From the NCBI RefSeq assembly GCF_037975245.1, contig NC_092571.1, forward strand, positions 27,358,564-27,422,563: a stretch of DNA of 64,000 nt, read 5' to 3'. Source of the stretch: Apostichopus japonicus. Taxonomy: Eukaryota; Echinodermata; Holothuroidea; Aspidochirotida; Stichopodidae. The translations under genes were made by a program, and so were the position numbers. The notes under the pieces are model-generated. The model saw only the letters and a list, made by a program, of their open reading frames with translations. It was not told where the DNA came from and searched no databases. The first letter of the stretch is position 1, and the number at the start of each line of letters is the position of its first letter. This document shows, piece after piece, positions 41,421 through 53,186 of the stretch.

Positions 41421-42444
41421 TGGGGGTCTTCATTCTATAAGCAAGAAAATACACCATAATATTTTACATGGTATGGTACAGGTGATTATTGGTATCAATG
41501 TGGCTTTTAATCACCCTACTTAACCTGAAATAATTTGGCTTTCTACACCACTTTTTTAAATTCCCATTCAAGTGTGATTTTAAGCGAAATGGCTGTTGTC
41601 TAGCTGCATGCAGTTTCACGACAAGTAAAATAAATCCCAACCAATCAAGCTGCATTTAAGTTTGGAAAATTTTTTTTCTCTGTTAAAAATTAGTTCTAAC
41701 ACTAACCCTGGACAATTCAAAACTAACAATAAAATCACAAAACAATCTGCCAAAACCATACACTCCACACATATATTGATAAGAAATTTAATAATACTAA
41801 TGTGCTTAGATTATGAACAGTTTTACAGGTCATATTTTTTGCACAGCTGTTCCTTATGCGTCAGAGGTATGGTCACATGGCCTACATTTTCAGAGACCAA
41901 CTCTTCACCTTCAGTTAGTGCCAACTGTTGTTTCCAAATACCATGAAAAAACATTTGCTTTCAAGATGAAATTCAAACTGGCTATTAATTTTGGTTTAAC
42001 ACCCATCACATTACTTCTCATGAGATTTACAAGCGTTTTGTAGGAAATTCATTGCTGTCCCTGTCCACTCATGAAAATTAATCTGAACAAATTAAAATGG
42101 CAAATGTTTATACCAACACCACCATGCTAAGTTTAAATGGAATTGACCATATATATCACTAATAAAAACATTAGGAGCTAACTACAGATCATAAAGGCAT
42201 CCACATATATTCTTTTGGTAAAAGAATGTACAAACAGGGACGCCTACATAGGAATAGGGCAGGGGACAAATCCCCACAAAAGGGGCACTTTGTGTTGAAA
42301 AGGGGCACACAATGGCGAATACAACAAGAACCTCATACAGTTCCCCAGCACCCCACCCCACTGAATGGCGGACTTAACATGGCTGGCAGAAGTTTCCCCC
42401 ACACTACATGCCCTTGATCCTAGAGACTTGTTTTTCAAAATTTC

Positions 42445-42448
<4 letters not shown>

Positions 42449-42483
<35 letters not shown>
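42449..42483. repeat. Poly-T run of 35 bases
   Basis: Uninterrupted T homopolymer inside the transposon, possibly the poly-A tail of a nested minus-strand retroinsertion; the neighbouring AGGGGCA-rich piece (42236-42420) looks foreign to the element. Confidence 0.7.
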
Positions 42484-42790
42484 CAAGCAAACTTTGTTGG
42501 ATTTTATGCCAATTTTGTCTAATTTTCATTCATATTTTGTCAAAAAACTGCCATTGTTCCCAAGTGAAATATATATATCTATCCAACATTGTAAAGGGGA
42601 ACTTTTTCCCCTTTGTCCGGACTGCCCTTGTGTGGTGGAGGGCAGTATTCAATATCCCCCCCCCCCCAATAAAAAAAAGTGTCATTTTCTGAAAAAAGAT
42701 CAGCTCTTTCGAATGACACCAACAGTCCTGTAACGTAGCGAAATGGTAAAGTCTAGTTGTAATTTTTTGAAAAGTGCACTTGCAAATCAA

Positions 42791-42921
42791 TTATGACAAG
42801 ATCCCATGGGACTTGAAGGGTTGATATGTCCTTACACTTTCATCAGCAAATATCAGGAAGCTTTTTATTTTCTCCTTCAACAGCAATGGAATACCAAGCA
42901 CAGCAGCAACAGCAGTGGCAT
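42791..42921 (-). CDS. Exon-like segment of transposon gene
   Basis: After an acceptor (TTTTGTCAACAG), the frame reads DATAVAAVLGIPLLLKEKIK and continues about 22 residues to a TAA at 42791-42793. Family not recognised. Confidence 0.35.
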
Positions 42922-43831
42922 CTGTTGACAAAATAAATAAGAATTATAATTAGATGTGTACAATGACAATGATACCCATATATAGTCGGTTACTTCTCTT
43001 ATACATTGAAATTTTAATGTTTCTGAATAACGCTTCGTCTTTATTGTTCTGCAGCAACTTGTGTTCTTGTTAAATCGGACAAACCTCAGGATAGCCGCTT
43101 CGTGGACTTCATACGAATTCATAACATGGCTCCTTCTCACCAGGACTTTATTGCAATTCATAACAATGTAACTATTATAAACCTTGTCAGAGCTCTGCTG
43201 ATATAACCTGTACAAAGTGACAGCAAAATAGTCTCCCTTCATTGATCAGGATTCTTTTTTAGTACTGACCCGGGAAGCACCACACAAGCAATCATAAACA
43301 TGTGTGTCATAAACATGACAGGCAAAATGTCTGCTTCAATTATTTAGGATCCACTATTTGATGCTTGCTTTCGTGCAGATGAACCCATCTGAGTAAAATT
43401 GCATGGTACTGTTGAAAACAAGTACTAGTTGTACTGACAAAAATGGCACCCGATAATACAGTGTTTTCACAGAAACACTTGGGTTCCCTAAATAAGCAAC
43501 ATACTTTACTTTGTCTTCAGAACTATATGATATAGGGTATGTGTAATACATGCTATCACCAGTTACACTATTTCATAAGTATAGCCATTGATGGTACTTC
43601 GGTCCTTTCATTTTTGTGGTATCGTACCTTGCTTGAACTGGTAATTACCAATATTTTTTTCAAATACTGGTTTACTGTGCAACATTACATCTAAGGTTAA
43701 GTCCCTCCTCTAATTCCATGTTACCTGAATCTTTAAACCATTCCCGACTTGGGCTCTATTAAATCAAAGAGATAAGTCATTCAACACTTCCTCACTGAAT
43801 ATTAATAAATAACCAAATAATGGAATGTACC

Positions 43832-43969
43832 CTTCTTACTCTGCTCATCTCGTTGCCCTTGCATCTCATCAACTGCCCAGGAAAAGTCCTCATCCTTTCT
43901 CTTCATCGACTGGCACACCTTAAGTAGTACAGATTTGCCATACTTCATAAGACCAATTCCTACAACCAT
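43832..43969 (-). CDS. Exon-like segment of transposon gene
   Basis: An open frame with MVVGIGLMKYGKSVLLKVCQ followed by an acidic, glutamine-rich stretch ending near a GT donor. It reads on the same strand as the other segments of this element. Confidence 0.35.
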
Positions 43970-46324
43970 GGAGCTATAAACAAATCATGGATGCCCTCTT
44001 CTTTGCATACCTGTTGGAAATAAATATACAGAAATATCAATTTCAGGGTTTGACAAATAAACCTACTTGCACACCATTCACTGATATTTACATTATTGGT
44101 TGTGAGGGAAAAAATCAAGTTGAATATAAAGGTTACTTCTAGTGGGTGTTAGTGCAGGAGCAGCTAAAATTTCAATATTTCTAGGGTGTCACAGGCTGAG
44201 TGCTAAATTGCCAATGCTGTTCAGTCATGTAATTTCTCCTTATTTGAAGCCATTACATCATTGACATTTCCCCACAATATCATGAAGGCAGAAACAGTCA
44301 TTACTGTGGCATGATTTGGCACTCAACATGATCACACCCAACAGCATTCTGAAAAATCACTAACAAATTCAAATTTATCAGGAAGTGTTTAGGAATTCTT
44401 CACTCTTGACATCACTAGAGATCTTAATTGGCATAAAAAGTGCAATTGCCAAAAAAAGTATAAAGAGCATAGTTGACCCAAAAAAGTATAATACTTTAAA
44501 AGAATTTAATTTTGGATAACAAATATAGGGCTCAGTATGGTTTCTGCCTACTAGGAACAACCTGCCATTGACCGTAGTGCCCTTGATTTTCAAATGTGTT
44601 AATGGATTCACTTTTTGTTTCTTACATACACCAACAGAATGAGACTAATCCAAATATCGATGGATACAATTCGCATTGGTTAATTGAATTTCACTCGAAA
44701 CTGTAGAAATCTGGCATTTTTTAATGAAATATAGTCCAATTTTATCTCCCTCAAAACATTAATACAATTGCCTTATACACTAAAATCCGCCACTACCAAA
44801 TGTCCGGGAGTCAATACTATATATAATTCTTGCAAATCTTCCTCGTTATCAAACCTCATAAATAAAATTTCTTAGTCACTTATCAATGATTGTAACAATG
44901 GGCTACTAGAAAGTCTGATAAAAACAGCACATAAGTATAGCTTTTACCTGCGCCTTGTACATTGTTAGCCTTGTTCAACGAGTGGTACGCAACTACAATT
45001 GAAAATGAAAATTAGCCATTTGCATTAAAATATGCCCCTAAGAACTACAGAAAACCCATGTTGACATACCAAAAGTCAAACAAAACAATTAAGCTACGCC
45101 ACACATATATGCTAACTACAAAGACCATTGACCGTAACGTTAATATCTGCATAATAGTAGTACAGCCCTCTAAACCATGGATAATTTTAGTGCCAGCCTA
45201 CTGCGTCACAGGTTCAGCGAATAAACATATGGTTAGGCTTGATTTCCCCCATTGACTTAGTGTGTTGTTAGGCTGCCATAGGGTTAGAGATAGAAGTGAC
45301 TATTCGGTGAAAATTTTATGCAAGCTTATTTGCGAAACAGTTTCAGTTCAATTCACCACATCGTATTGCAGTGTATGAAGCAGAGGACCTTCAAGCTGCT
45401 GTATAGCTCAGCCCCGGTATGATCATGACACGTGTACTGGACAAACTTTTTCAGAAACGTTAATGTAATACACCCTTTCGAGAAAGCTTGACCAAATGCT
45501 GTAAACCCCCAATCCAGTGATACATGATATGAAAAGGGATGTTTACCATCTAGCTGGCTTAAAAAAAAGTACAGATCCGCTGCAGTGCGAAAATTGCCCA
45601 ACAGCAAACCGATTTTTTTCCACCTAGCTAGGGAGTTTAGGTCCTGTTCTCCATAAGTAGGATTATAGCCTTCCTGTATGTTAGGCTCTGGTTCACGCTA
45701 ATTGCACGTGTACAAGAAGTTAGATTGTGATTTGGTTTCAGTTTTTTTAGATTTTTAAATCTCAAACATTCAGGAAAATTGTCCTTGCAAAACATGAGTC
45801 TTGTACAATTGCAAATAACACTTTTATTCACAAATAGTTACGTTTTAAGCAGTTTTGTTTATGTGAAATTAGTGCCGGTCGGAAGCAGTGTTTTTCATCC
45901 GGAGTGGTGGGCGAAAATCCTCCGTGCTGGTCGGGCCCGCCCATTGCCGACCACCGTAGTTATAACGCTGTTCACCGTTACTTTCAGTCTGACAATTTCA
46001 TCGATTTGAACAGTAAATAAGCTAAGCCCTACTCAGGTTAACATTTAATGGTTCTGAGAATGAACTTTACAAAAATAAACAAAGATAAATTTTTGTGCAC
46101 ATCATAGCCTATTGAATCACGTTAGGCCTATGAGTATGAGGTATCCTGCACATATCATGCATATGGCATAACGTTAGGCAAGAACGACGAACGTTCGTTG
46201 TCGCTAAGCAGAACTAAAACTGGTAATTTACTTGTCATCAATTTAACTATCTATTCTAAAAATACTAAATAAAGAATAACTTGCAATTAAATCACAATTT
46301 AGTAAAGTTATAAGATACACCCAC

Positions 46325-46440
46325 CTTGCGATTGCAGACATTTTCTCGGCTCCAGAATTTCTGACTGAGGATCAAATATGGCGTCGGAATCATCGAGAGC
46401 TAGAGGCCTGGCGCCTGCAGAGTGCGCACGCGCGGCTACG
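46325..46440 (-). promoter_or_regulatory. CpG-rich promoter and first-exon candidate of the transposon gene
   Basis: A CpG-rich patch (46375-46440, with GTGCGCACGCGCGGC) stands out in AT-rich DNA. On the minus strand it is followed by ATG (46341-46339) opening ATGTCTGCAATCGCAAG, then GTGGGTG, a plausible donor. Confidence 0.3.
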
Positions 46441-46960
46441 TATATCTGACGTTATTTGTGAATTCTAAATTAGTCAATTGACGAAGACGTTTTAGTACCG
46501 GTGCTGGAATATCGCCTTAACCTAATTAAGTTTTTGCTATAAGTAATTATCAATTTCCCCAAAAAATTGGTGGAAATTTTTCTTATGACGTCTTAGAGTT
46601 TACACTTAACCGAAAATTGTTATATAGCATATCCATTATTCCTTGGGTTTTTAATTATTGGTGATTTTATAAACAATTTTTTAATATTCATCCATATTGT
46701 GGCGCGGAAGTTGTTTGTAAGTAAATAACAAAAAACCTTGAAGACCAAAAATAACAAATAAAGCTTTGAAATCAAATTTCGTGATTCCCAATTGACTAAT
46801 TATGCTTCGTCACTATTTTGGACAATGACTAATTTTCATTGGTCTTTAGCCATTTTAATTAGTCATATGACTGATGAAATTAGTCAAAAATTCTGACTAA
46901 TGCAAAATTAGTCATTTGACCATTTTGGCATGTGTATATGACTAATTAAAATTTACAGTG

Positions 46961-47653
46961 TACACATACATATATAGTACAACATGTATCAACATTACAT
47001 GAGTTGTAACGTATATTATATGATTAACCTTCACGTACCACCATGCGTGCAATAATGCCAGAAAGTTGTATTAAATACAATTTTATCAATCTCGATTCAT
47101 TATTCTATACCCTGAATGTATCATTCTCTCTGGCTGTCGACAGTGCGTGGTGGTTCGCAATTGCATAGTCTCAACAAATGAGACCAACGAAGGGGAAATT
47201 AATCGTTGTCGTCTGTGCGCTCATCTGCCATTCTGTGCGTGGAAGTCAGTGTTAAGGCTCTGACTCTTACAATAGGGCATATGAAATGGAGGAAACACTA
47301 TGTAGTTAAATAACGCCTGTTGGGGTAGAACACCCACCCCCTATGTCCTCCACTCCGCTAACCAGGCGAGGTGGTGTGCTAACGAACAGACTATTGTTCA
47401 AAAGTTCCCAGACTACTGTATATGTAAATACAATTGTCGCATTGGAGGGATGGATATATTCAGACTATTTCCACCAAAGTGTATCACGTTACATGATACA
47501 AAAGAATGCCGTCTGTTATTAACTCTTTTTTGTATTGTCAAGGTAATTTGATGATAAAGTACTAAATACTGTATTTAACACAATTATAAAAAAAAATAAT
47601 GAATCAAACCCAAAACGTAATATATGAATATAAGTTAGTAACATAAAAAATAA
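46961..47653. other. 3' flank of gene D
   Basis: Noncoding, matches the gene B flank at 19690-20228. Confidence 0.6.
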
Positions 47654-48982
47654 TCATTTAACAATATCATACTGTTCATATTCTTGTAAAGGTTTGCAGG
47701 GAGACAGATAACCACCACTGTCATAAGTAAATAAAGATGAATTGATGTTCGTATAGTTATCTGTGGGGAGATTTAATGCATTACTATTATCAATCTGAGA
47801 TTCAATCGGTGGGATAATGCCATCATTAATGGATGTATTTCTATCATTGGCATTACTCGTACTAGATTTCTCTCCGGCGGAAACATTTGAGCGATATTTG
47901 TATACTATAATTACAATGAGACATATAAAACAGAAGCAGATGACCATGACAACTAATAAAACAGCTATAACTCGACCTGGGTTATTGGTTGCACTGATGT
48001 GGATCATCGATGTGATATTTCTATCTCCATAGTAACCAATGCATTGTATATCCTCTGAGTAGACGCCTCTTCCGGTATCCAATACAGTGAGTTCAATGGA
48101 TGCATCGCTTTCCTTACTATCATATTTCCAGTGTTTTGGGATTTTAGTCCAGAATAGTCTAACTTCACTCACATTACTGGTACAACGAAATATTTCATTT
48201 CTAACATCACTAAAGTTTACATTTGATGGAGTAGCTGTGACAGAGAACAAGGGGAGAAACAGAATAGGTCCGAAGGAGCAAAATCCTTGATAACTCTGAT
48301 AAGCTGCTGGTAATTGTTGAGAGACATTGCAGACAAAGACACTATTGTTAAATGATGAGTTGAAGTACGATGAGAATGATAGAGTCTTAGAGGGGTGCGG
48401 GTGAGAGGATACTGTTATGGTTGAGATATTAGTGACGTCATTGGTTTTATCTCCATCTCTGATGTAAGTTGACATCATCACTGGTGGGTCTCCTTCCTCT
48501 GAAGTACAATTCATCTCGATGTTACTTTGTACCGAATCCTCAAATATGAATCGAGATTGATATGATGACGAACATATAGGATTAACATCATTTATCGGAT
48601 TAAAGCCTATGATTCGGGCATATAATTCTGAGCCGCTCCGACATGTAAAACTTGTGTCATTTAACTGACGGGTTAGATTATTTATTGTAAACAGAGAAGT
48701 CGTTGAATTAATCACTTCAAACTGATAAATGTCTGAGAACCCATCCTGTAAAACCGTATTTTCAACTATGTGTATAGTACCTTTATCGTAGATAGTGATA
48801 TCTGTCTTGTTGCTTGTCTTCTGCACACAGTAAATCCCTACCTTACTACCGAAAGGGAAGTACTGCACAGGGCTCGTCAATACATAATCTCGAAATTGTG
48901 CATGTTTTATCTCCATTTGAGAAGAATAAGCTATAAAGACAGCAAAGATCAGCATAAGGACAAAAATAAGCTTTATTGCCAT
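47654..48982 (-). CDS. Gene D: intronless three-Ig type I membrane receptor, type 2
   Basis: A 442-residue single-exon protein. Signal peptide 1-21 (LIFVLMLIFAVFIAYSS). Ig1 C52/C114; Ig2 C159/C218 with flanking C137/C235; Ig3 C267, W278, C314. The membrane helix is about 338-360, rich in I/V/C, followed by YKYRSNVSAG and an Asn/Ser-rich tail almost identical to gene B. Tail tyrosines are Y410 (YTNI), Y420, Y425 and Y438, plus an extra Y435 (QEYEQYDIV). Ig2 carries the sequence HPHPSKTLSFSSYFNSSFNN, closer to genes A, C and E than to B, indicating exchange between subtypes. The start at 48982 is the only ATG giving a signal peptide. Role inferred as surface recognition; ligand unknown. Confidence 0.85.
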   Translation of the reverse strand: MAIKLIFVLMLIFAVFIAYSSQMEIKHAQFRDYVLTSPVQYFPFGSKVGIYCVQKTSNKTDITIYDKGTIHIVENTVLQDGFSDIYQFEVINSTTSLFTINNLTRQLNDTSFTCRSGSELYARIIGFNPINDVNPICSSSYQSRFIFEDSVQSNIEMNCTSEEGDPPVMMSTYIRDGDKTNDVTNISTITVSSHPHPSKTLSFSSYFNSSFNNSVFVCNVSQQLPAAYQSYQGFCSFGPILFLPLFSVTATPSNVNFSDVRNEIFRCTSNVSEVRLFWTKIPKHWKYDSKESDASIELTVLDTGRGVYSEDIQCIGYYGDRNITSMIHISATNNPGRVIAVLLVVMVICFCFICLIVIIVYKYRSNVSAGEKSSTSNANDRNTSINDGIIPPIESQIDNSNALNLPTDNYTNINSSLFTYDSGGYLSPCKPLQEYEQYDIVK

Positions 48983-49056
48983 TTTAAAGCTGTATTTGTG
49001 TAGCTTTTCATAAATATGCTTATGTCTTTCTGCAATGTTCGCTGAAAATTGTAATC

Positions 49057-49068
49057 AACTATATAGCT
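49057..49068 (-). promoter_or_regulatory. Candidate TATA box of gene D
   Basis: AGCTATATAGTTG on the minus strand about 75-85 bases before the ATG. Confidence 0.4.
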
Positions 49069-49542
49069 GTAATCAAGGGCGTCATGGCTAATATTTAGTC
49101 TGGAATGGTTATTTTAATGCAATAAAATAAAATGTAATAACTGCATTCAAAACTAGTCTGATCCGTATTGAATAAATAGGGCAGAACATATTTCTCGCAG
49201 ATGTGTGTATAGTCGACTAGAAATATTTTTGCGCCGGTAAGCTGGTATACAGTTAATTACTAACTTTTTGTAGATATTGTTACACATAACATGATCATGA
49301 ATCAAATCCTTGTCAATACGCCATATAACTATTGATGTATCCTTGGTCCATAAAAACAAGAAATAAATCAAATGCTTGGCAGTCAAACACTGAAATCCTA
49401 AAAGAAAGCAGGAATATGTTAGTAAGATCCCTAATCATCCAGTGAAACTAACATGATGCTGCATTCATACTGCACCACTGGCTTTACGATGTACTCATCG
49501 CCTTTGTGAAAAACCTAATGGCAGTAATGCACTATGTAAAGG

Positions 49543-49872
49543 TTATAATTTATATTTAGAGGCCGTTTTCGAGAAATTGCGAAAGTTGCCATACATGGCA
49601 CTTACAACGGCAATTGCAGCCATCGGTGGCAAATCGAGCTCTCGTTCACATATCTTTCGGAGCCTTGTTCGCAGACCTGCTAGTTGGGCTCTCGTCCACC
49701 GACCTGATACAGATTCGATGTGCATTTTGTTCTCCAGGGTGAGCCAGACTAGTTCAATCCAATTCACCATGCCGGAAACAAAACTAAGTAAACAATAACC
49801 TGCGTAATATGGTAGAAAAATAGCACGAGGCATGATAAATGAGGATCGATTACATAATTTGAATCCAATCAA
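49543..49872 (-). CDS. Hypothetical open frame, unrecognised
   Basis: A 109-codon frame in DNA less AT-rich than its surroundings. It includes WTRAQLAGLRTRLRKICERE followed by LDLPPMAAIAVVSAMYGNF. No domain, signal peptide or splice context recognised. It could be a decayed exon of a mobile element or a chance frame; an overlapping plus-strand frame (49577-49798) is no better. Confidence 0.2.
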   Translation of the reverse strand: MIGFKLCNRSSFIMPRAIFLPYYAGYCLLSFVSGMVNWIELVWLTLENKMHIESVSGRWTRAQLAGLRTRLRKICERELDLPPMAAIAVVSAMYGNFRNFSKTASKYKL

Positions 49873-49998
49873 AGGCTATGCGACCCTCAACAAAATGACA
49901 ATGAGTTTCTCACTATCAATCGATAACTATGACTGGCCCGCGAATGATCAAGCTACATCAGGTTACGAGCCAGTACTCACACGACAGAAACAATTGCT

Positions 49999-50360
<362 letters not shown>

Positions 50361-52050
50361 AAACCATTGCAGAATCATAATAAAACAGAGTTTAATGTGT
50401 ACATATACATGTGATATTTACATATCTACATGCTTATTATATCATTTTTCCCTACGCTCTCTCAATAATTCTTAGGAAAAGTCTATGCACACTTCAAGAA
50501 ATGTACACTGGCAAACAACAATGAGATCAATGAGAAAAGACAGAATAAGACAAAAAAACATTAACACATATATTTCACCTGCATGAAAGTTACTTATTAA
50601 CAAGAACCTTAATTTGAAACCATCTGGGGTTCATATCACTTTTTTAGTACCTTTTTTTTTATATAAAATTACAATATATTTACAATTTTGATATTTTAAT
50701 AGTATAATCAAGGAAATTTCAAAGTTTGAACCTGAAGTAAAAATACAAAGTTGTTTTTTCTTGTATGCATATCTTTATTTTATTATTTCCCTATACACTG
50801 TATACTTCACTGTATTGTGCTGTATACTTCAGCACAATAGTTGAGATATGGAACAAAAATTGCACAGTATAAATGTAAAGCACGCCACTCTTTTCCCGAT
50901 GCCTTTAGAAAGTTTTTTTTTATTGTTAAATTCTTAAGGTGTTCTTTCAGTTCAGTTTATGGTCTATGAGTACAACTAGAAACTTCGTCACATAAACTCC
51001 TTCTATGTGAACTCCATTCATAATAACGTCCAGATCAGCATTTAAAGGGCGATTGGTAAATAGCATGCAACTTATTTAGCTAACACCGAGAGATAGTTTG
51101 TTAACCATACAGAGTTCATTGTTTATAACTCTGTATCGCGATGTCGTCACTTGGAGACAAAAAACATCAGCAAAAAGTACAAATCGAATAATTTGGATAA
51201 ATTACACATGTCTTTTTATATGCAGCATAAGTTGTTCACATGTCGTCAACAAGTATGAAATATTCAAATAAGACATTCGACTAATGTATTTGAGCCATTT
51301 AGTCATTAGGGCTTATTACACTAACCTCAGACAAATACATTATTAGGCACTAGGTCAGATCATGTAATTATCTAATTAGTACGTATATGGCAATGCCAAT
51401 CGTCGTTAATTTATTATACACAAATACAGTTTAAAAATAGATCAGGAGGACCGGGATCGAATCCTTGCTAAGAGGGGGTCGTCTTGCTAATGTTATTTTT
51501 AACTTTTTTTTCCATTTCAAAGCGTTATGACTTATTTGCCCGACAGTTCGTTTCTAATGTTTCTCTATGTCTCTATGCAGAATTGTAGATATCGATATGC
51601 AATACTTCCAATTGATATGATACTTCCGTCATTGGTAGATTCAAAATCTCCAATCTGGATAAAACATATGTAAGAAAATAACATTCAACCGTATATTGAT
51701 TTCAGCGTCACGTGAACACGAATCTTAAACATGTGAAGGATGTTTCTACCATTACCAGTTTGTCAGATGATGCAGAGAATGTCGATGAACTTTCAATTCA
51801 TTCCTAGATACAGTCTACTGGTACATCTACTGGATTGTTGAATTCAATTTCACATCTTAATAATGTTTATTAAATGATTTGACAGTTCATCCGTTCAGGT
51901 ACGTCATTAAGATTCGATGTTAGGGGAAGGTGTTGCACAAACTGACATTTTATGAGATGAAATTATTTGATTGTCCACACAAAACTGGCAAACATGAATC
52001 TATAGACTGAATGGATCAACGGATTGGACAATATATATAGTAGTTACATC
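50361..52050. other. Unique spacer
   Basis: AT-rich, no gene supported. A weak B-box-like GGGATCGAATCC lies near 51454. Confidence 0.5.
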
Positions 52051-52167
52051 ATAATATCACTAATCTACCAGGATTTGTGGTTCTATATATTTACAACGCT
52101 GAGTAGCAATTTCAATGAGTCAGAATTGATCCATGGCGTAATTTCACTGTTCTATAAAGGCACAGAA

Positions 52168-53186
52168 GCAGGGGCGGTCTGGCCCATCGAGAAGCCGGGG
52201 AATATCCCGGGGGCCCACTAATATCGGGGTCCTCGGGGTCCCTTCTTATGCTATTACCATAATATTCTTACAGCACAGTTGAAAGGGCACCTGGTCAATG
52301 CACAAACTTTATGGTTAATTTCAGATGAGATAATAATGATATAGAGGTTCGTTGCAATACACCTATGCCTAGCATAGGAAACCAATATTTGACAATTAGA
52401 GGCCCCGATAAAGGTGCTCTTTTAATCAGTTATAGAAATGAGGTCAATTTTCATATTCCTCCTTTCAAATGCATATACGATTTTGGCACTTCTACTTTAC
52501 ACCATGTCATATGTTGGAATCAACACCTGTAAGTTTATTCTTGTCAATTACTTTTTTGTTCCAAATTATCTCTATTGCATGGTTTTTATGTAGTTGAGGG
52601 GGCTCTTTCAATATGATGAACAATCCCAGTGACAATATTCAAAATAGAATGTTAAAATCCATTACTTTAAACATCGACGTTATCCTACCAGTACTTTGCA
52701 CAAAGACCTTGGTATTCGTAAGGTCAGCGACATTCATGTTCAAGATGTGTTCTTTTATTTATAAGTATATCAACAATATTCTCCCCCGTGTCTTTAGTGA
52801 TATTGTTAATCCCTGTAATTCCGCGTATATTCGTAACAGTACGAGGAATAATACCCATTTTTATGTTAGCAGACATCACACGAAACACGGTAAATTACAC
52901 TTGAATAACTACTGCTATAAAACCTGTAAAGTGCTTCCAAATGATATAAAAACTGTAAAATCTTATTTAACGTTTAAGCGAAAACTTACGCTGACTGAGT
53001 ATTGATTATCTCATGTTTATTTATCTCTACTCTTAATTGTTACCTTCTTTCTTTTGTTTTTTTGTTGTTGTTATTTTTGGTCGCTAGCTCGATAAACTAC
53101 TATTGTTTTTCTAGTGTCCTGTTAAACTATACCACTTTGTTCTATTGTTCTTATGTATAGACGAAATAAATGAAATGAAATGAAAT
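52168..53186 (+). mobile_element. 5'-truncated LINE with (ATGAA)n tail
   Basis: The frame 52613-53005 resembles the end of a non-LTR reverse transcriptase: MCSFIYKYINNILPRVFSDI, then a basic middle, then VLPNDIKTVKSYLTFKRKLT. It ends with AAATAAATGAAATGAAATGA at about 53165-53186. The surrounding spacer matches 36350-36600 on both sides (TCTACCAGGAT and CAATGAG before; ACATTTTAATC and TTTGTTGGCGGTTAGCCG after), so roughly 1 kb was added here. A GC-rich repeat piece (GGGGCGGTCTGGCCC, 52174-52188) sits at the left edge and may be separate. Confidence 0.55.

Larger units (their letters stand above)
39979..46960 (-). mobile_element. CACTA-like DNA transposon, 7.0 kb
   Basis: The left end is CACTGTTAATCTAAGTTAGT and the reverse-complemented right end is CACTGTAAATTTTAATTAGT. 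Both subterminal regions are packed with TTAGTCA / TGACTAA words (39990-40170 and about 46790-46950). TA flanks both sides (39977-39978, 46961-46962), a 2-base duplication within a TA microsatellite. Exon-like segments all read on the minus strand from a CpG-rich region near 46.4 kb. The paralogous unit (19.67 kb) lacks it. Same terminus type as the 3324-9702 element but a different family. No transposase core recognised. Confidence 0.75.

Noticed and set aside
42365-42733. 122-codon frame through the poly-T run
   Set aside because: Half of it is poly-phenylalanine from the homopolymer; the rest overlaps an equally open frame.
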